Part shown: piece after piece, positions 37,407 through 47,604 of the stretch | How the letters are laid out: every line of letters begins with the position of its first letter | Position numbering within the stretch: position 1 is the first letter of the stretch | Origin: an uncultured Marinomonas sp. | Lineage (GTDB): Bacteria; Pseudomonadota; Gammaproteobacteria; Pseudomonadales; Marinomonadaceae | Reading direction: 5' to 3' | DNA length: 59,321 nt | NCBI GenBank assembly: GCA_938009755.1 | Contig: CALLIL010000080.1 | Location: 1 to 59,321, forward strand | Position numbers and translations under genes: made by a program | The notes under the pieces: model-generated | Seen by the model: the letters and a program-made list of their open reading frames with translations, nothing else | Told to the model about the DNA's origin: nothing | Database searches by the model: none

Positions 37407-39329
37407 TTATTTTTTGTCGTCTTTCACTTCTTCGAATTCAGCATCTACAGCATCATCATTTGATTGAGCACCTGCTTCTTCAGCGGCGCCTGCTGCTTGT
37501 TCGCCAGCTTCCGCTTCAGCGTACATTTTCTGAGCCAAAGAGCCAGACGCTTGAGTCAACGCATTGGTTTTCTCTTCGATTTGCTCTTTGTCATTGGACG
37601 TTAGCGCTTCTTCAAGTTCAGTGATCGCTGTTTCAATCGCTGTTTTCTCTTCTTCTGTGGCTTTATCGCCAGCATCAGTCAAGGTTTTACGAGTCGCGTG
37701 AATCATGCCGTCAGCCGTGTTGCGAACTTGTACAAGCTCTTCGAACTTACGATCTTCTTCCGCATTCGCTTCAGCGTCTTGAACCATTTTTTCAACTTCT
37801 TCATCGCTCAAACCAGAAGACGCTTTGATCACGATAGACTGTTCTTTGCCTGTTGCTTTGTCTTTCGCTGATACACTCAAGATACCGTTGGCATCGATAT
37901 CGAAGCTTACTTCGATTTGAGGCACACCACGTGGAGCCGGTGGGATATCAGCCAAGTCAAAACGACCTAGAGATTTGTTCTGAGCCGCTTGCTTACGCTC
38001 ACCCTGTACAGCGTGAATCGTTACCGCATTCTGGTTGTCTTCTGCTGTCGAGAACGTTTGCGATTTCTTAGTCGGAATCGTTGTGTTTTTCTCGATCAAG
38101 GCCGTCATTACACCACCCATTGTTTCGATACCTAGAGACAATGGTGTTACATCAAGAAGAAGAACGTCTTTTACGTCACCAGCTAATACCGCACCTTGAA
38201 TAGAAGCACCAATAGCAACCGCTTCATCAGGGTTTACGTCTTTTCGTGGCTCTTTACCGAAGAATTCAGTTACTTTCGCTTGTACCAATGGCATACGTGT
38301 TTGACCACCAACCAAGATAACTTCGTCGATTTCAGACGCAGAAAGCTCTGCATCCTTAAGCGCTTTACGGCAAGGCTCAAGTGAGTTCAATACTAGATCT
38401 TCAACCAAAGACTCCAACTTAGAACGAGTCAATTTCACGTTCAAGTGTTTAGGGCCAGTCGCGTCCGCTGTGATGTAAGGCAAGTTCACTTCTGTTTGTG
38501 ACGCAGAAGACAACTCAACTTTCGCTTTCTCACCCGCTTCTTTCAAACGTTGTAGAGCCAACGGATCGTTATGCAAATCGATACCAGACTGTTTCTTAAA
38601 TTCGTCTGCTAGGAATTCGATAACGCGCATGTCGAAATCTTCACCACCTAGGAAAGTATCACCATTTGTAGACAATACTTCGAACTGCTTCTCGCCATCT
38701 ACGTCTGCAATTTCGATGATAGAGATATCAAATGTACCACCACCAAGGTCATAAACCGCGATAGTAGAGTCACCAGAACTCTTATCAAGACCGTATGCAA
38801 GAGCCGCAGCAGTTGGCTCGTTGATAATACGTTTCACTTCTAGACCAGCGATTTTACCTGCATCTTTCGTTGCTTGACGCTGAGAATCGTTAAAGTAAGC
38901 AGGCACCGTGATAACCGCTTCTGTTACTTTTTCACCTAAGTAGTCTTCTGCTGTTTTCTTCATTTTCTTAAGAACTTCAGCGGATACTTGTGGTGGCGCT
39001 TTCTTATCGCCTTTGATTTCTACCCAAGCGTCGCCATTGTCAGCAGAAACGATTTTGTACGGCACCATTGAGATGTCTTTTTGTACAACATCGTCTTTAA
39101 ATTTACGGCCGATCAAACGCTTAACCGCAAACAAAGTGTTCGTTGGGTTTGTAACTGCTTGACGTTTTGCAGATTGACCAACCAATACTTCGCCGTCTTC
39201 CGCAAAGGCAACAATCGAAGGCGTAGTACGATCGCCTTCCGCATTTTCAATTACACGCGCTTTTTCGCCATCTAGTACAGCAACACAAGAGTTCGTTGTA
39301 CCTAAGTCAATACCAATGATTTTACCCAT
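37407..39329 (-). CDS. dnaK: DnaK (Hsp70) chaperone
   Basis: This 640-residue Hsp70 starts at the ATG at 39329, which has GGAG 9 bases upstream and gives the canonical [14 protein letters not shown]. The ATPase domain has DLGGGTFD near 196 and the substrate-binding domain spans about 390-505. The C-terminal lid ends in FEEVKDDKK. It folds and protects proteins with DnaJ and GrpE. An upstream in-frame extension is not supported. A sigma-32-like promoter lies at 39373-39401, and grpE is the upstream gene. Confidence 0.98.
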   Translation of the reverse strand: MGKIIGIDLGTTNSCVAVLDGEKARVIENAEGDRTTPSIVAFAEDGEVLVGQSAKRQAVTNPTNTLFAVKRLIGRKFKDDVVQKDISMVPYKIVSADNGDAWVEIKGDKKAPPQVSAEVLKKMKKTAEDYLGEKVTEAVITVPAYFNDSQRQATKDAGKIAGLEVKRIINEPTAAALAYGLDKSSGDSTIAVYDLGGGTFDISIIEIADVDGEKQFEVLSTNGDTFLGGEDFDMRVIEFLADEFKKQSGIDLHNDPLALQRLKEAGEKAKVELSSASQTEVNLPYITADATGPKHLNVKLTRSKLESLVEDLVLNSLEPCRKALKDAELSASEIDEVILVGGQTRMPLVQAKVTEFFGKEPRKDVNPDEAVAIGASIQGAVLAGDVKDVLLLDVTPLSLGIETMGGVMTALIEKNTTIPTKKSQTFSTAEDNQNAVTIHAVQGERKQAAQNKSLGRFDLADIPPAPRGVPQIEVSFDIDANGILSVSAKDKATGKEQSIVIKASSGLSDEEVEKMVQDAEANAEEDRKFEELVQVRNTADGMIHATRKTLTDAGDKATEEEKTAIETAITELEEALTSNDKEQIEEKTNALTQASGSLAQKMYAEAEAGEQAAGAAEEAGAQSNDDAVDAEFEEVKDDKK

Positions 39330-39372
39330 GGTTTGTATCTCCAATATTTTGTTTGTTACGTTGATAATTCTG

Positions 39373-39401
39373 TATTTGGGTGCGCTTCTGAGTATTTCAA
39401 G
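39373..39401 (-). promoter_or_regulatory. Candidate sigma-32 promoter for dnaK
   Basis: On the minus strand CTTGAAA (-35) is followed after 14 bases by CCCAAATA (-10), close to the heat-shock consensus CTTGAAA and CCCATnTA. It lies 44-72 bases upstream of the dnaK start. Confidence 0.7.
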
Positions 39402-39430
39402 CACTGGGTGTCAAAAAAATGACAACCTAT

Positions 39431-40009
39431 TTATGCTGCGCTTGAAACAACAACCATTGCTGGGCGTAAAAGACGTCCATGAAGCGTATAACCTTTCTGT
39501 ACAACATCCATAACCGTATTCGGTTCTAACTCTGGGTTAGGCACCATTGTCATGGCTTGGTGTAATTCTGGGCTGAAAGGTTCGCCATGTGGATCAACGA
39601 CTTTCACTTCGAAACGCGCCAATGTTTCAATCAAATCTTTCAGTGTTAATTCAACACCTTCACGAAGAGGGTCTGCTTCACCTGTTGCCGTTTCTGACGC
39701 TAGAGCACGCTCTAAGTTGTCCGCAACATTAATAATGGATTTAGCAAATTTTTCAACGCCGAACTTGTGTGCTTTTTCAACGTCTTGCTCTGCACGACGA
39801 CGCACATTCTGCGAGTCTGCTTGAGCGCGAAGTGCTGCTTCTTTATATTGCGCAACTTCTTCTAATGCTTTTGCTAATTCATCGTTTTCAGCCGCTTCTT
39901 CTAAAACCTCTGCTTCAGGCTCTAAAATCTCTTCAACTGTGTCGTTCTGTGTTTCGCTTTTCAAATCTTGCTCCGCTTCTAGGTTAGGATTTTTTTGCTG
40001 TTCACTCAT
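39431..40009 (-). CDS. grpE: GrpE nucleotide exchange factor
   Basis: This 192-residue protein has an acidic, disordered N-terminus (residues 1-55), the long dimerisation helix (about 55-110) and the C-terminal beta domain with the signature [24 protein letters not shown]. It speeds ADP release from DnaK and acts as a heat sensor. The ATG at 40009 has GGAG 6 bases upstream; an in-frame TTG five codons earlier is less likely. A strong sigma-32 promoter lies 45-72 bases upstream. It heads the cluster with dnaK and dnaJ. Confidence 0.97.
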   Translation of the reverse strand: MSEQQKNPNLEAEQDLKSETQNDTVEEILEPEAEVLEEAAENDELAKALEEVAQYKEAALRAQADSQNVRRRAEQDVEKAHKFGVEKFAKSIINVADNLERALASETATGEADPLREGVELTLKDLIETLARFEVKVVDPHGEPFSPELHQAMTMVPNPELEPNTVMDVVQKGYTLHGRLLRPAMVVVSSAA

Positions 40010-40053
40010 GGTGTACTCCAAATAACAGAAATAATTGATTCTCTGTGCTGGTT

Positions 40054-40081
40054 ATATGGGGACAGCTTTTTGCCTTTCAAC
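40054..40081 (-). promoter_or_regulatory. Sigma-32 promoter for grpE
   Basis: On the minus strand GTTGAAA and CCCCATAT are separated by 13 bases. This is a near-perfect match to the heat-shock promoter consensus, placed correctly upstream of grpE. Confidence 0.88.
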
Positions 40082-40179
40082 ACTAAAACCATATTAATTT
40101 TATGGAATAAACAACGAAGCTGGAATCACTAGAGAAGCAGTTAAAATATCAGGAGAGAAATTACTTATCGAAGAAGTAT

Positions 40180-41910
40180 TTAGCGCCCGGGGCATTCATC
40201 AAAAATCTTTTTTGGACACGCTAAGCAAGTATCGTAAGAAATACTTTTCACCATATCGGAAATGGCGATACTAGTAGAACTTTTAAGCACCCCATTCTCA
40301 AATAATGCAAGCAAGTTTTCATCCTCAAATTCATCCAATGTATTCCCCTTAAGAGAGCTGATAAACACACTTCCACCATCATCTTGAATACGTTCAATTT
40401 CTTCACGTATGGCGTATTGTCCCGATGAATCTACAAAATTGACTCCCTTACAAATAATAATGAAGCGCTCAACACCTGAATAACTGATTTCCCGAATAGA
40501 TTGCTGGAAATACTCTGCGGCCCCAAAAAACAATGACCCATCAAGGCGAACCATTTTGATTTCAGGGCATTCTGACAAATGGTAACGGGCTACATTTTTT
40601 ACTTGCCTGATACCTTGATCATTTTTATAAGGTGCAACAACGGTCATTTTTGGTCTGGCAGTTTTTGCTAGATAAAAGATAAAAGAAGCAAAAATCCCAA
40701 CATAAATGGCACTTTCTAATTGCAAAAACAATGTACTCAAGAACGTTAAAACAAATGGGATAGAATCGGCTTTCGGCGCTTTTAATTGCTTAATGAAGCC
40801 TGACAAATCAAATAAATTCCACGCAATCACTAAGATACTACCAGCCATAACGGGTACTGGAATATATCGTGTGATATCAGAAAAAAACAGTAAGACACTC
40901 AACACAATCAAAGCTGAAAAAAGTATAGCGAAGGGGGTTTTGGCGCCGGCGTCATAATTTCCACCAGATCGAGTAAAAGAGCCAGAACTAGGGTAGCACT
41001 GAAAAAAAGCACCAAACAAATTTGATAAACCCTGCCCATAAAACTCTTGATTACCATTAATCATTTGCTTTGATCGCATTGCAATCGAACGAGCAATAGC
41101 AACCGCCTCAATAAGCCCCAAAATGGCAATAGACAACGCACCAGAGCCCAATACAAATAAAGAATTGAGATCAAAATCTGGCACAACAAAAGAAGGAAAG
41201 CCATTAGGCAGAGCCTTAGTCATTTCAATTTCATATTGAATAGGGTCAAATAAAAACACACATACACAAGCACCGATTAACATACTTCCGAGCAAATATG
41301 GCACTCGCTTCAAGCAACACTTAATCAAGAGAGCGCTTATAATGGTAATAAGGCCAATAACAAGTGACAGTATGTTAATCGATTCCCAATACTTGATCAC
41401 AAACTGAAGATAGCCAATAAAGCTAGAAGCCCCCTCTTTTGGCAGCCCCAACATATTTCCTAATTGACTGACCGCTATTAATAAAGCCGCTCCAGCTGTA
41501 AACCCTTGCACCACTGCGTGGGAAATAAAATTAACAAGAAAGCCAAAGCGCAAGAAAGCAAATGCCAATTGAAAGACACCAACAAAAAACGTCAGTATAA
41601 ACATCAGGGACAAGTAAGATAATTGAGACTGCCCTATGGCATTTTCAATCACAATTGCAGACACAATAGAAAGCGCCGCCGTCGGTCCTGAAACCATATA
41701 CATGGAAGAACCAAAAAAAGAAGCAATAACAGCGGAGACAATCGCCGCATACAAACCAAACTCTGCTGGTAAACCTGCAATCATTGCATAAGCAATCCCT
41801 TGAGGAATAACCAAGAAGGCACCTGTTATCCCTGCAATAAAGTCGGATTTTATAGTGTTTTTATTTAATTTTTGACGCCATGTGAGAAATGGAATCTTGG
41901 TTATTTTCAT
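40180..41910 (-). CDS. SulP-family anion transporter with STAS domain
   Basis: This 576-residue protein has a transmembrane domain of 10 or more helices (about residues 25-415) with the SulP pattern IPQGIAYAMIAGLP near the first pair. A cytoplasmic STAS domain follows (about 430-550, with IIICKGVNFVDSSGQYAI). SulP proteins move sulfate, bicarbonate, dicarboxylates or other anions with Na or H ions. A Cys-containing tail (CLACPKKIFDECPG) ends the protein and is not part of the usual fold. GTG at 41919 is an alternative start. A terminator just upstream separates it from the TRAP genes. Confidence 0.93.
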   Translation of the reverse strand: MKITKIPFLTWRQKLNKNTIKSDFIAGITGAFLVIPQGIAYAMIAGLPAEFGLYAAIVSAVIASFFGSSMYMVSGPTAALSIVSAIVIENAIGQSQLSYLSLMFILTFFVGVFQLAFAFLRFGFLVNFISHAVVQGFTAGAALLIAVSQLGNMLGLPKEGASSFIGYLQFVIKYWESINILSLVIGLITIISALLIKCCLKRVPYLLGSMLIGACVCVFLFDPIQYEIEMTKALPNGFPSFVVPDFDLNSLFVLGSGALSIAILGLIEAVAIARSIAMRSKQMINGNQEFYGQGLSNLFGAFFQCYPSSGSFTRSGGNYDAGAKTPFAILFSALIVLSVLLFFSDITRYIPVPVMAGSILVIAWNLFDLSGFIKQLKAPKADSIPFVLTFLSTLFLQLESAIYVGIFASFIFYLAKTARPKMTVVAPYKNDQGIRQVKNVARYHLSECPEIKMVRLDGSLFFGAAEYFQQSIREISYSGVERFIIICKGVNFVDSSGQYAIREEIERIQDDGGSVFISSLKGNTLDEFEDENLLALFENGVLKSSTSIAISDMVKSISYDTCLACPKKIFDECPGR

Positions 41911-41930
41911 TCTGGTCACTTTTTAGTGTA

Positions 41931-41964
41931 AAAAAATAGGCAACATAAATGTTGCCTAAAAAAG
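41931..41964 (-). terminator. Terminator after TRAP permease
   Basis: TAGGCAACAT and its complement pair around a tiny loop, followed on the minus strand by seven T residues. It lies about 20 bases before the SulP start, so SulP may depend on read-through or a promoter inside this gap. Confidence 0.85.
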
Positions 41965-41984
41965 TCCTGGGACAGACTTAAAAC

Positions 41985-44546
41985 TTACGGTTTACGTCGT
42001 CGCTGCATAGCAACCACTACAACTAAAAGTAATAAACTTGGTATATAAACAAACAATTTAGATGGTTGAGAATTCGACACCTCTAACCCTTCGATTACTT
42101 GAAAGGCTTCAAACCCAGCTTCATAGGCATCACTTCCAATATCAACACTATCTACTTCGATCACATCGCTACTTATATAAAGATTTAAACCAGCTTGCTG
42201 CATAATCACTTCAAGGTTTCCAGACTCACGAGCAATCAGCATGTGTATTGATCTTTCCAGCTCGCCTGAATAATTTTGTTCAGACACATGAACTCTTAAT
42301 GGCATCCCTTCAGTAACCGCACCACCTTCTTGTAAATAATCAGACATCGCCATATAACGATAAGGCTCTACAACTTTATTAATCCAAAAATCAGGTCGGA
42401 AAATACTAAACGCAATCAACAAAAGTAATACGGTTTCCCACTTCTTACTTTTAACAATAAAGTAACCTTGGGTTGCTGCCGTAAAGATCAACATAGCTAA
42501 CGTTGCGATAACAAAAATGAAGACACCTTGGATAAAGGTCACATCAATCAACAACAGGTCAGAATTGAAAATAAATAAGAAAGGTAAAATGGCGGTACGT
42601 AACGCATACTTGAAGGCGATGATACCTGTTGGAATCGGCTTCCCTCCAGACACGGCCGCCGCGGCAAAAGACGCTAAACCGACTGGGGGCGTGACATCCG
42701 CCATCAAGCCAAAATAGAAAACAAATAAATGAACAGCGATCAGAGGGACAACTAACCCATTCGCCGCGCCCACTTCAACAATCACTGTTGCCATCAATGA
42801 AGAGACCACAATGTAGTTTGCGGTCGTCGGTAAGCCCATACCTAGGATCATGCACAATATAGCTACCAAAATAAGCATTAAGGTAATATTGCCAAAAGAT
42901 AACACTTCTACTACATCGGCTAAAACGGCCCCTACACTGGTTTGCGATACGACACCAACAATCACACCAGCGGTTGCTGTGGCAATTGATATACTCGCCA
43001 TATTTCGAGCACCAGACACCATTCCGTCGAACAAATCCTTAACACCTTGGAAAAGTGACGCTCTTGCTTCTCCTCTAAATACACCATCAAGATAAGGTTT
43101 TGTCAGTATTATAAAGATTGTTAACAATGCTGCCCAAAATGCACTTAGCCCAGGACTCAGGCGCTCAACCATTAAACACCACACCAAAACCAAAACAGGT
43201 AATAAATAGTACATACCTGAAGCAAATATTTCACCCGGAGACGGTAGAGCTTCTAAGTTCTGCTCTGCAGCATCATTAAGTTTTGGAGATTTCGACGCAT
43301 ATAGAAGCAATAACACATAACTCAAAAGGACAAGTGCCGTAATCACATAACCAGACGCATCACCTGCCACTAATTTGATCCATCCCAACCCATAATAAAC
43401 GATAGCACTGAGGAAGCTGAAACTTAAAAAGCCAAAAATGATTGAGGCCAAACTTCGAACAAAGTTAGCGCGCGACACAGAGCGCGGCAAACCTTGCATA
43501 TTTGCCTTTAAAGCTTCGAGATGAACAATGTAAACCAAGCCAATATAAGAAATAAGAGCAGGTAAAAAAGCGTGTTTAATAACATCTAAATAGCTAATAC
43601 CTACATATTCCACCATCAAGAACGCCGCGGCCCCCATAACAGGAGGCATAATCTGACCATTAACAGACGATGCAACTTCCACTGCCCCTGCTTTCTCAGA
43701 TGAAAAACCAACCTTTTTCATCATAGGAATAGTAAAAGTTCCTGTAGTGACCACATTGGCAATAGACGAGCCCGATATCAAGCCTGTAAGCCCAGATGCA
43801 ACGACAGCAGCCTTCGCTGGACCACCTTTAAAATGCCCTAAGCAAGAAAAAGCGAGTTGTATAAAGTAGTTTCCGGCTCCCGCTTTATCGAGTAAAGAAC
43901 CAAACAAAACAAATAAGAAAACAAAATCTGTTGAGACGCCAAGCGCAATACCGAAAACGCCTTCCGTCGTAATCCATTGATGATTAACAACCTCATAAAG
44001 GTTAAACCCTTTATGAGCGATCATTTCTGGCATGTAATTACCAAAAAAATTATAAAGTAAAAAAACAATCGCTATTAGTGGAAGGGTAATACCAAGACTT
44101 CTACGTGCCGCCTCGAACAATAAAGGTATGCCAATACAAGCAACTATAACGTCTTGTAAAATAGGAGCACCCACTCGAACGGCAATATTCTGGTACTCAA
44201 TCAGGTAGTAAGACGCACATAGACTTGCAATAAGAGCAATGCACCAATCAATAATAGGTATTTTTGTAACAGCAGAACGACTGCTAAAAGGGAAACTCAA
44301 AAAAACGAGAAAAATAGCAAACATCAAGTGAATGGACCTTGCCTGATTACTATTCCAACGCAGTAAATCAGAGTCCATTAGATAAGGAAAAGGTGAGGCA
44401 ATCCATAATTGAAAGCAAGCCCATACAAACGCGACACTAAGAAGAACTTTTAACTGTAAGCCTGATGGTTTACGCCCCCCCATATCTGTAGACGAAACTA
44501 ACTCTTCCAGATCTCTTGTGTCACTATTCTTTATTGCCTTGCTCAT
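41985..44546 (-). CDS. TAXI-type TRAP transporter, fused permease (cassette 1)
   Basis: This 853-residue protein fuses the small (DctQ-like) and large (DctM-like) permease subunits, as usual for the TAXI subtype. Over fifteen membrane helices are predicted. The DctM core has the conserved SGSSIANVVTTGTFTIPMMKKVGF block near 238 and GMGLPTTANYIVVSSLMATV near 560. The C-terminus holds a small soluble domain (about 730-820) before a last helix and RRRKP. It is 69% or so alike in layout to the permease at 49719, with long identical stretches. Start 44546 (GAGAG upstream) is chosen over 44570. It follows its binding-protein gene. Confidence 0.95.
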   Translation of the reverse strand: MSKAIKNSDTRDLEELVSSTDMGGRKPSGLQLKVLLSVAFVWACFQLWIASPFPYLMDSDLLRWNSNQARSIHLMFAIFLVFLSFPFSSRSAVTKIPIIDWCIALIASLCASYYLIEYQNIAVRVGAPILQDVIVACIGIPLLFEAARRSLGITLPLIAIVFLLYNFFGNYMPEMIAHKGFNLYEVVNHQWITTEGVFGIALGVSTDFVFLFVLFGSLLDKAGAGNYFIQLAFSCLGHFKGGPAKAAVVASGLTGLISGSSIANVVTTGTFTIPMMKKVGFSSEKAGAVEVASSVNGQIMPPVMGAAAFLMVEYVGISYLDVIKHAFLPALISYIGLVYIVHLEALKANMQGLPRSVSRANFVRSLASIIFGFLSFSFLSAIVYYGLGWIKLVAGDASGYVITALVLLSYVLLLLYASKSPKLNDAAEQNLEALPSPGEIFASGMYYLLPVLVLVWCLMVERLSPGLSAFWAALLTIFIILTKPYLDGVFRGEARASLFQGVKDLFDGMVSGARNMASISIATATAGVIVGVVSQTSVGAVLADVVEVLSFGNITLMLILVAILCMILGMGLPTTANYIVVSSLMATVIVEVGAANGLVVPLIAVHLFVFYFGLMADVTPPVGLASFAAAAVSGGKPIPTGIIAFKYALRTAILPFLFIFNSDLLLIDVTFIQGVFIFVIATLAMLIFTAATQGYFIVKSKKWETVLLLLIAFSIFRPDFWINKVVEPYRYMAMSDYLQEGGAVTEGMPLRVHVSEQNYSGELERSIHMLIARESGNLEVIMQQAGLNLYISSDVIEVDSVDIGSDAYEAGFEAFQVIEGLEVSNSQPSKLFVYIPSLLLLVVVVAMQRRRKP

Positions 44547-44577
44547 AACAATACTCTCATTCAATATCATTTAACGC

Positions 44578-44599
44578 TGCCGAGCAATTATGCTCGGCA
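44578..44599 (-). repeat. Hairpin between binding-protein and permease genes (cassette 1)
   Basis: TGCCGAGCA and TGCTCGGCA form a perfect 9-bp stem with a 4-base loop, within the 79-base gap. No T-run follows, so it may protect the upstream binding-protein mRNA. Confidence 0.75.
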
Positions 44600-44625
44600 A
44601 GACCAAACACCAATAAAATGATGTT

Positions 44626-45612
44626 CTATTTTATCCAACCTCGCTCTTTATAATATTTCACTGCACCATCATGAAGTGGCGCGGTCAGACCAGCTTTAAT
44701 CATTTCTTGAGGGTTTAAATTAGCAAAAGCTGGATGCAAGCGTTTGAATCGGTCAAAGTTTTCAAATACTCCTTTCACCAAGTTATAAACCACTTTTTCA
44801 GACGTCGCAGTAGAAGAAACCAAAGTCGCTTTCAAACCATAAGTATTCACATCATTTGGCGTACCTTCATACATGCCACCAGGAATAGAAGCCTTGCTGT
44901 AATAAGAGAATTTTTCTAATAAATGATCAACAGCACCGCCAGTTACATCGATAATTCGAGTATCACAAGTACTTGTTGCTTCTTTTACATTAGCAACTGG
45001 ATGGCCAGCAACCATTACAAAAGCATCTACTTTATTGTCACACAAAGCTTGAGATTGCTCTGACGACTTAAGTTCACCAGCTAATTTGAAATCAGAAACC
45101 TTCATGCCACTTTCTTCCATAAGCGTTAGCATAGTTGCGCGTTGACCAGATCCTGGATTACCAATATTCACTCGCTTACCTTTCAAATCATCAAAAGATT
45201 TAATGTTCGCATCCGCACGAGTAACTAAGGTAAAAATATCAGAGTGCAAAGAGAAAACGGCTCTTAGATTTTCATAAGCACCAGCGTCTTTAAAGTTCGA
45301 CGTACCATTATAAGAGTGGTATTGCCAATCTGACTGGACAGTTCCAAAATCTAGACCGCCTGAACGAATAGAGTTTAAGTTAGCAATCGAACCGCCTGTT
45401 GAAGGTGCAGAACAACGTAAATTATGCTCTTTAGAACTGCCATTCACCATGCGACAAATAGATTGTCCAACCACATAGTAAACACCTGTTTGCCCAGCAG
45501 TACCGATAGAAAAATGCTCGATATTTGCAGCAATAGCGGGTGTAGAACTAAGACCGCCAAACAGCACAGCCCCGACAGCAGTACTTAGTAATTTGTTTTT
45601 CAATGTATTCAT
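44626..45612 (-). CDS. TAXI-family TRAP solute-binding protein (cassette 1)
   Basis: This 328-residue protein has a signal peptide (about residues 1-28, ending AIA) and the TAXI fold, starting FSIGTAGQTGVYYVVG and with KGKRVNIGNPGSGQRATM at about 143-160. Four cysteines (two near ICRMVN and LRCSAPS, two near LCDNK and STCDTR) are shared with its paralogue at 48649 and could form disulfides. It captures a substrate in the periplasm for the fused permease that follows. The best-studied TAXI proteins bind glutamate or other carboxylates; the ligand here is unknown. It lies downstream of proC. Confidence 0.95.
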   Translation of the reverse strand: MNTLKNKLLSTAVGAVLFGGLSSTPAIAANIEHFSIGTAGQTGVYYVVGQSICRMVNGSSKEHNLRCSAPSTGGSIANLNSIRSGGLDFGTVQSDWQYHSYNGTSNFKDAGAYENLRAVFSLHSDIFTLVTRADANIKSFDDLKGKRVNIGNPGSGQRATMLTLMEESGMKVSDFKLAGELKSSEQSQALCDNKVDAFVMVAGHPVANVKEATSTCDTRIIDVTGGAVDHLLEKFSYYSKASIPGGMYEGTPNDVNTYGLKATLVSSTATSEKVVYNLVKGVFENFDRFKRLHPAFANLNPQEMIKAGLTAPLHDGAVKYYKERGWIK

Positions 45613-45646
45613 AGGATGATTACCTCGTTTCTTTTGTGATTTTTAT

Positions 45647-45660
45647 TGAGCACATGCTCA
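45647..45660. repeat. Short inverted repeat upstream of TAXI gene 1
   Basis: TGAGCA and TGCTCA flank two bases, about 35 bases before the binding-protein start. GTTGC/GCAAC forms another small dyad just beyond. Either could be an operator. Confidence 0.35.
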
Positions 45661-45751
45661 TTAAGGTTGCTGCAATGCAACTTCTTGTATGCATCGCTTT
45701 TCTAAAAATCAAATTGCGATGGCTTTATTTTTCAGGCAAAACTTGTATTTT

Positions 45752-46567
45752 TTATGACAACTCAACACTTCGCTTGGCGGCGTGTTGACAACACTCTTCT
45801 ACACGATTTTTTAGAATAGAATCTCTCATAAGAGCTTCCAAGCCTGCTTGTGTTGTGCCATTTGGGCTTGTCACATTTTTTCGTAATGTCTCCACATCAT
45901 CATCGCTTTGTTCAATCAAATGAGCTGACCCAATAACGGTTTTTAAAGCGAGCTCCTGTGCTAAGTTCTCTTCTAAGCCAAGTGCCTTGGCAGATTCAAC
46001 AAAGCATTGAGCGAAATAGAATAAATACGCTGGACCACTTCCACTAACAGCCGTGACTGCATGCATTTGATCTTCATTTGATACCCAAAAAAAATGCCCT
46101 AACGTGGCAAATAAACTCTCAATTAATGATGAAAACTCGGCTTGCTGATCTGAATACCCAACCATGACACCTTTGCTGATCATCGCTGGTGTATTTGGCA
46201 TGACACGCACAACATGTTTTGCATTAGGTAGCATTTGCTTCAATGTGTTTACCATCACACCAGCGGCTACTGAAATCAAACAAGTAGACGCAGATATGAG
46301 GCGGTTAAAGTCGGCCACGTGTTGCACTATAATTTGAGGCTTTAACGCCAGTAAAAACACATCAAACAATGTATTTTCAGGGACATTCTCAACACTTGAA
46401 AAAGTATGCAGACCTTTCTCCTTAAAGGTCTCTAATATCTGAATATTTTGATCAATCAAATAAATAGAACTTGGAAGCACTCCTTGCTTCAACCAACCTT
46501 CAACAATGGCAGAGCCCATACGGCCGCCGCCAACAACAAGGATTTTTCCAATTTCTTGATTACTCAC
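45752..46567 (-). CDS. proC: Pyrroline-5-carboxylate reductase (ProC family)
   Basis: This 271-residue protein, the normal ProC length, starts at a GTG at 46567 with GGAG 6 bases upstream. The NAD(P) motif VVGGGRMGSAI lies at 11-21, and the C-terminal ProC block (AVSGSGPAYLFYFAQ and TSPNGTTQAGLEAL) is present. ProC makes proline from pyrroline-5-carboxylate; family members also reduce other cyclic imines. A much longer open frame extends upstream into the aminotransferase gene but is not supported. It begins 16 bases after that gene, and the TAXI cassette follows, so a catabolic imino-acid role is possible. Confidence 0.93.
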   Translation of the reverse strand: MSNQEIGKILVVGGGRMGSAIVEGWLKQGVLPSSIYLIDQNIQILETFKEKGLHTFSSVENVPENTLFDVFLLALKPQIIVQHVADFNRLISASTCLISVAAGVMVNTLKQMLPNAKHVVRVMPNTPAMISKGVMVGYSDQQAEFSSLIESLFATLGHFFWVSNEDQMHAVTAVSGSGPAYLFYFAQCFVESAKALGLEENLAQELALKTVIGSAHLIEQSDDDVETLRKNVTSPNGTTQAGLEALMRDSILKNRVEECCQHAAKRSVELS

Positions 46568-46583
46568 GCAAAACTCCAGCCTA

Positions 46584-47498
46584 TTAAGATTCAGCAACAA
46601 GTGCTTTATACAATTCTCGAATACGCTTAACCATTGGGCCTGGCTTACCATCCCCAACAGTACGTCCATCAATCGTAACAACGGGTGTTTGCCCACCAAA
46701 AGTACCTGTAACAAAAGCCTCTTCCGCGCCATAAACCTCAAACAGAGAGAAGTCTTTTTCGACGAGAGGAATGCCGTTTTTGAGGCAAAGATCTATTACT
46801 TTTTGACGGGTGATACCGTTCATGCAGTATTTACTGGTTGAAGTCCAAACTTCGCCTTTGCGAACAATAAAGAAGTTTGTTGAGTTACAAGTCGCCACAA
46901 AACCGTGAGGATCAAGCATTAAAGCCTCATCCGCGCCTGCTTTTTGAGCATGAGTTAACGCTGTGATGCAATTCAATTTACTGTGAGAATTGAGTTTTGG
47001 ATCCTGGCTATTTGGCATGCCACGTACAACATGAACAGTAAACAATGTCATCCCATTTTCAAGAACAGTCGCGCTTGGTTTACTGTGTTCCGCAATAATC
47101 ACTACTGTCGACCCATAAACACTTAATTTTGGATCTTGGAACGGATGCTTTTTACGCCCTCTCGTCACCATCAAGCGTAAATGCGCATCATGAGTCATAT
47201 TATTTTCAGAGAGCGTGTTATATAGCGCTTGGGTTAATTCGTCGCGAGTAAGGCCTATCTCAAAATCGAGCACCTTAGCGGAGTCATATAAACGATCAAG
47301 GTGATCATTTAAAAATGCTATTTTTCCGTTATAAACACGAAGCCCTTCCCAAATCCCATCTCCCAGCATAAAGCCGCTATCGTAAACAGACACAACAGCT
47401 TCATGCTTCGGCAACAATGCACCATTTACGTAAACTTTGATGCTTTCATTTCTACTGTCTTCATCAGCTGAATGTGCACTAAAAGAATGGGACGACAT
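46584..47498 (-). CDS. Class IV aminotransferase (branched-chain/D-amino acid type)
   Basis: This 304-residue PLP enzyme has the fold-type IV landmarks: GFMLGDGIWEGLRVY near 42-56, the catalytic Lys174 in SHSKLN, and GTFGGQTPVVTIDGR near the end. It could act on branched-chain L-amino acids, D-amino acids or amines; sequence alone does not decide. The N-terminal 18 residues are an extra tail rich in Ser and acidic residues. The ribosome site (GGAG) is strong. It heads an operon with proC and is divergent from the GntR regulator, across a gap with a strong operator-like palindrome. Confidence 0.92.
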   Translation of the reverse strand: MSSHSFSAHSADEDSRNESIKVYVNGALLPKHEAVVSVYDSGFMLGDGIWEGLRVYNGKIAFLNDHLDRLYDSAKVLDFEIGLTRDELTQALYNTLSENNMTHDAHLRLMVTRGRKKHPFQDPKLSVYGSTVVIIAEHSKPSATVLENGMTLFTVHVVRGMPNSQDPKLNSHSKLNCITALTHAQKAGADEALMLDPHGFVATCNSTNFFIVRKGEVWTSTSKYCMNGITRQKVIDLCLKNGIPLVEKDFSLFEVYGAEEAFVTGTFGGQTPVVTIDGRTVGDGKPGPMVKRIRELYKALVAES

Positions 47499-47571
47499 AT
47501 TTCACTCCAAGAATAGAAAAGTCAGGTGGTTAAAAAAATAAAGTGTATGTAGGTTAAGATGCATTATGAAA

Positions 47572-47604
47572 ATTGTCAACGGTATGATTGTTGACAATCA
47601 TACC
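47572..47604. promoter_or_regulatory. Candidate GntR-type operator
   Basis: GGTATGATTGT-TG-ACAATCATACC (47581-47604) is a perfect 11-bp dyad with the core TTGT..ACAA seen in FadR/FCD-type operators. A second overlapping dyad pairs ATTGTCAAC (47572) with GTTGACAAT (47590). It sits between the divergent aminotransferase and GntR genes. Confidence 0.75.

Noticed and set aside
46568-46741. 58-residue N-terminal extension of ProC
   Set aside because: It overlaps the aminotransferase gene; the GTG at 46567 has a strong ribosome site and gives the normal ProC length.
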